Source: Gemmatimonadales bacterium UBA2960
GTDB taxonomy: Bacteria; Gemmatimonadota; Gemmatimonadetes; Longimicrobiales; Gaopeijiaceae
NCBI GenBank assembly: GCA_002348465.1
Contig: DEBI01000125.1
Span: forward strand, 1 to 6,727
Length of the DNA: 6,727 bases
Direction of reading: 5' to 3'
A program made the translations under genes and the position numbers. Numbering within the stretch: the first letter of the stretch is position 1; every line of letters begins with the position of its first letter. Positions 5,594 to 6,727 of the stretch are shown here, piece by piece. Under the pieces are notes generated by a model that saw only the letters and a list, made by a program, of their open reading frames with translations, was not told the DNA's origin and did not search any database.

Positions 5594-6727
5594 TTGAAGA
5601 CACTGGCCGTTTCGACGACTCTGATGAGTGCGCTACTGGTTGCGTCTAGCGCGCCTCAGTATGCGGTTAATGAGACTCCGGGTGTATGGCAACAGCAGGG
5701 ACATGCAGGCGATGTGATAGAAATGGACTGGGTTTGGCATCGGGCATCGGAAGAGAGGTTACTCAATCGGATTCCGGCTGAACGGGTTAAAGAGGACCAG
5801 GCCGTTATCGAGCAGTACTGTGTGCGTTGCCACAGCGAACGTCGGCTTCGAGGAAACCTTTCGCTCGAGACTTTTGATGTCTCCAGCCCGGAGTCTTCGC
5901 CGGAAATAGCAGAGGCGATGATCGTAAAGCTGCGGGCTGGCATGATGCCGCCGCCGGGCGCTGCCCGACCTCAGGAATCAGATCTAATCCGTCTAGCAGA
6001 AGGACTTGAAGCTCGCATGGATCAGATTGCCCTAGAGCGTGGGGATCCAGGAGGACGCACGTTTCAGAGATTGAATCGTGCAGAGTATGCCCGGTCCATT
6101 GAATCTCTATTGGGGCTCACGATCGATCCGGCTAATTACCTCCCCCTCGATACCAAGAGTGAGAACTTCGATAACATAGCGGACGTGCAGATGCTGTCGC
6201 CTACGCTCCTAGACGCTTACCTGACCGCAGCTGCCGAAATAGCTAGGCTCGCAGTAGGCGATCTGGAGGCGGGCGATAGAGAACATACGTACTCGGTGTC
6301 TGGGTACATGTCCCAGGCTGATCGAGTTGAAGGGGCACCGCACGGAACGCGCGGAGGTACTTCGGTCATTCATAACTTCCCGGCCGATGGCGACTATGAG
6401 TTCTCAATCGTTTTCGAGCATACGACAACCGGTGCAGGCTTTTCCGGGCAACTCGCTCGAAACGAGCAGGTCGAGGTCTCAATCGACGGTGATCGGGTTG
6501 CTCTGATCGACGTTGATGCTTGGTTATCGTATTCGGATTCTTGGGGCATAACCATGAAAACGGACCCGATAGCTGTTAGCGCGGGTCCTCACCGCGTTAC
6601 AGCGGCGTTTCTGAAGACGGCTGAAGGGCCGGTTGAGGACTTGCTATCACCACACGACTGGTCGATAGCGGATCGCCACACGGGCATGTCAGGTTACGGG
6701 CTAACATTACTACCTCACCTAAGAGAC
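5594..6727 (+). CDS. Exported PSCyt1/DUF1587 c-type cytochrome protein (DUF1592 family), 3' end outside the window
   Basis: 378 residues are visible and the frame is open to the right edge. The proposed TTG start gives a clean Sec signal peptide: Lys2, a hydrophobic core to about 17, and a cut after Ala20 or Ala24. A haem c motif CVRCH is at 76-80, and MMPPP at 117-121 offers Met as the distal ligand, matching a planctomycete-type cytochrome c domain. A DUF1587 region follows at about 157-213 (FQRLNRAEYARSI, then SENFDNIAD and a helix). Next comes a beta-rich region with the family motif HGTRGG at 250-255 and FPADGDYEF. The visible end, LLPHLRD, is also typical. In relatives DUF1592, DUF1588 and DUF1585 follow. 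The family is common in Planctomycetota, Acidobacteriota and Gemmatimonadota; its role is unproven, probably periplasmic electron transfer or polymer breakdown. The start is uncertain: a stop at 5570-5572 closes the frame upstream, there is no good ribosome site, and the next Met is at 5624, inside the signal core. Confidence 0.85.
   Translation, partial: MKTLAVSTTLMSALLVASSAPQYAVNETPGVWQQQGHAGDVIEMDWVWHRASEERLLNRIPAERVKEDQAVIEQYCVRCHSERRLRGNLSLETFDVSSPESSPEIAEAMIVKLRAGMMPPPGAARPQESDLIRLAEGLEARMDQIALERGDPGGRTFQRLNRAEYARSIESLLGLTIDPANYLPLDTKSENFDNIADVQMLSPTLLDAYLTAAAEIARLAVGDLEAGDREHTYSVSGYMSQADRVEGAPHGTRGGTSVIHNFPADGDYEFSIVFEHTTTGAGFSGQLARNEQVEVSIDGDRVALIDVDAWLSYSDSWGITMKTDPIAVSAGPHRVTAAFLKTAEGPVEDLLSPHDWSIADRHTGMSGYGLTLLPHLRD

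Noticed and set aside
5530..5649. 39-codon plus-strand reading frame starting at ATG 5530, with GGAAGGA just before it
   Set aside because: The purine run is only one base from the ATG, the product has no signal peptide or recognisable domain, and it overlaps the better-supported cytochrome gene in another frame.
5656..5943. 95-codon open frame on the minus strand opposite the cytochrome gene
   Set aside because: It lies wholly inside a gene with a clear haem motif and domain structure, and its translation resembles no protein; other long opposite-strand frames at 661-1023 and 4133-4426 were rejected for the same reason.

Overview
The window is bacterial chromosomal DNA, moderately GC-rich by eye. 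It holds six protein-coding genes: four on the plus strand at the left, two on the minus strand in the middle, and the start of a further plus-strand gene that runs off the right edge counts among them as the sixth. No RNA gene, insertion sequence, CRISPR array or phage module is visible. Secreted cyanophycinase-like peptidases, VC_2705-type Na+/solute symporters, lipoprotein amidohydrolases and PSCyt1/DUF1587 cytochrome c proteins occur together in environmental Gemmatimonadota, Acidobacteriota and related Planctomycetota-like genomes. That assignment is inferred from gene content only and is tentative.

Left block (2-3298, plus strand). The 3' end of a sodium:solute symporter (SSS) gene is followed by a secreted S51 peptidase of the cyanophycinase type, then a small two-helix DUF4212 subunit, then its full-length SSS partner. 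All three junctions are 4-base ATGA start/stop overlaps, so this is one tightly coupled operon. It continues upstream of the window and its promoter is not visible. The arrangement suggests exported peptide hydrolysis next to Na+-driven uptake of organic solutes.

Middle block (3370-5364, minus strand). A lipoprotein metal-dependent amidohydrolase of the imidazolonepropionase/prolidase-like group is followed 66 bases later by an aquaporin-family channel. The channel has both NPA motifs but lacks the usual selectivity-filter arginine. The pair converges on the left operon across a 71-base gap that has only weak hairpins.

Right block (5365-6727). A 229-base divergent intergenic region separates the amidohydrolase from a large exported c-type cytochrome protein (PSCyt1 plus DUF1587 and a beta-sandwich-like region), cut by the window edge. 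The region contains a candidate leaderless promoter for the amidohydrolase and three short symmetric or repeated elements. The cytochrome gene apparently starts at a TTG codon.

A tentative joint reading is scavenging of peptides or amides at the cell envelope. The S51 enzyme would cleave an acidic peptide substrate outside the cytoplasm, the amidohydrolase could process dipeptides or amides, and the symporters and aquaporin-like channel would move products. Only the gene families and the operon layout are seen directly; the shared pathway is inference.
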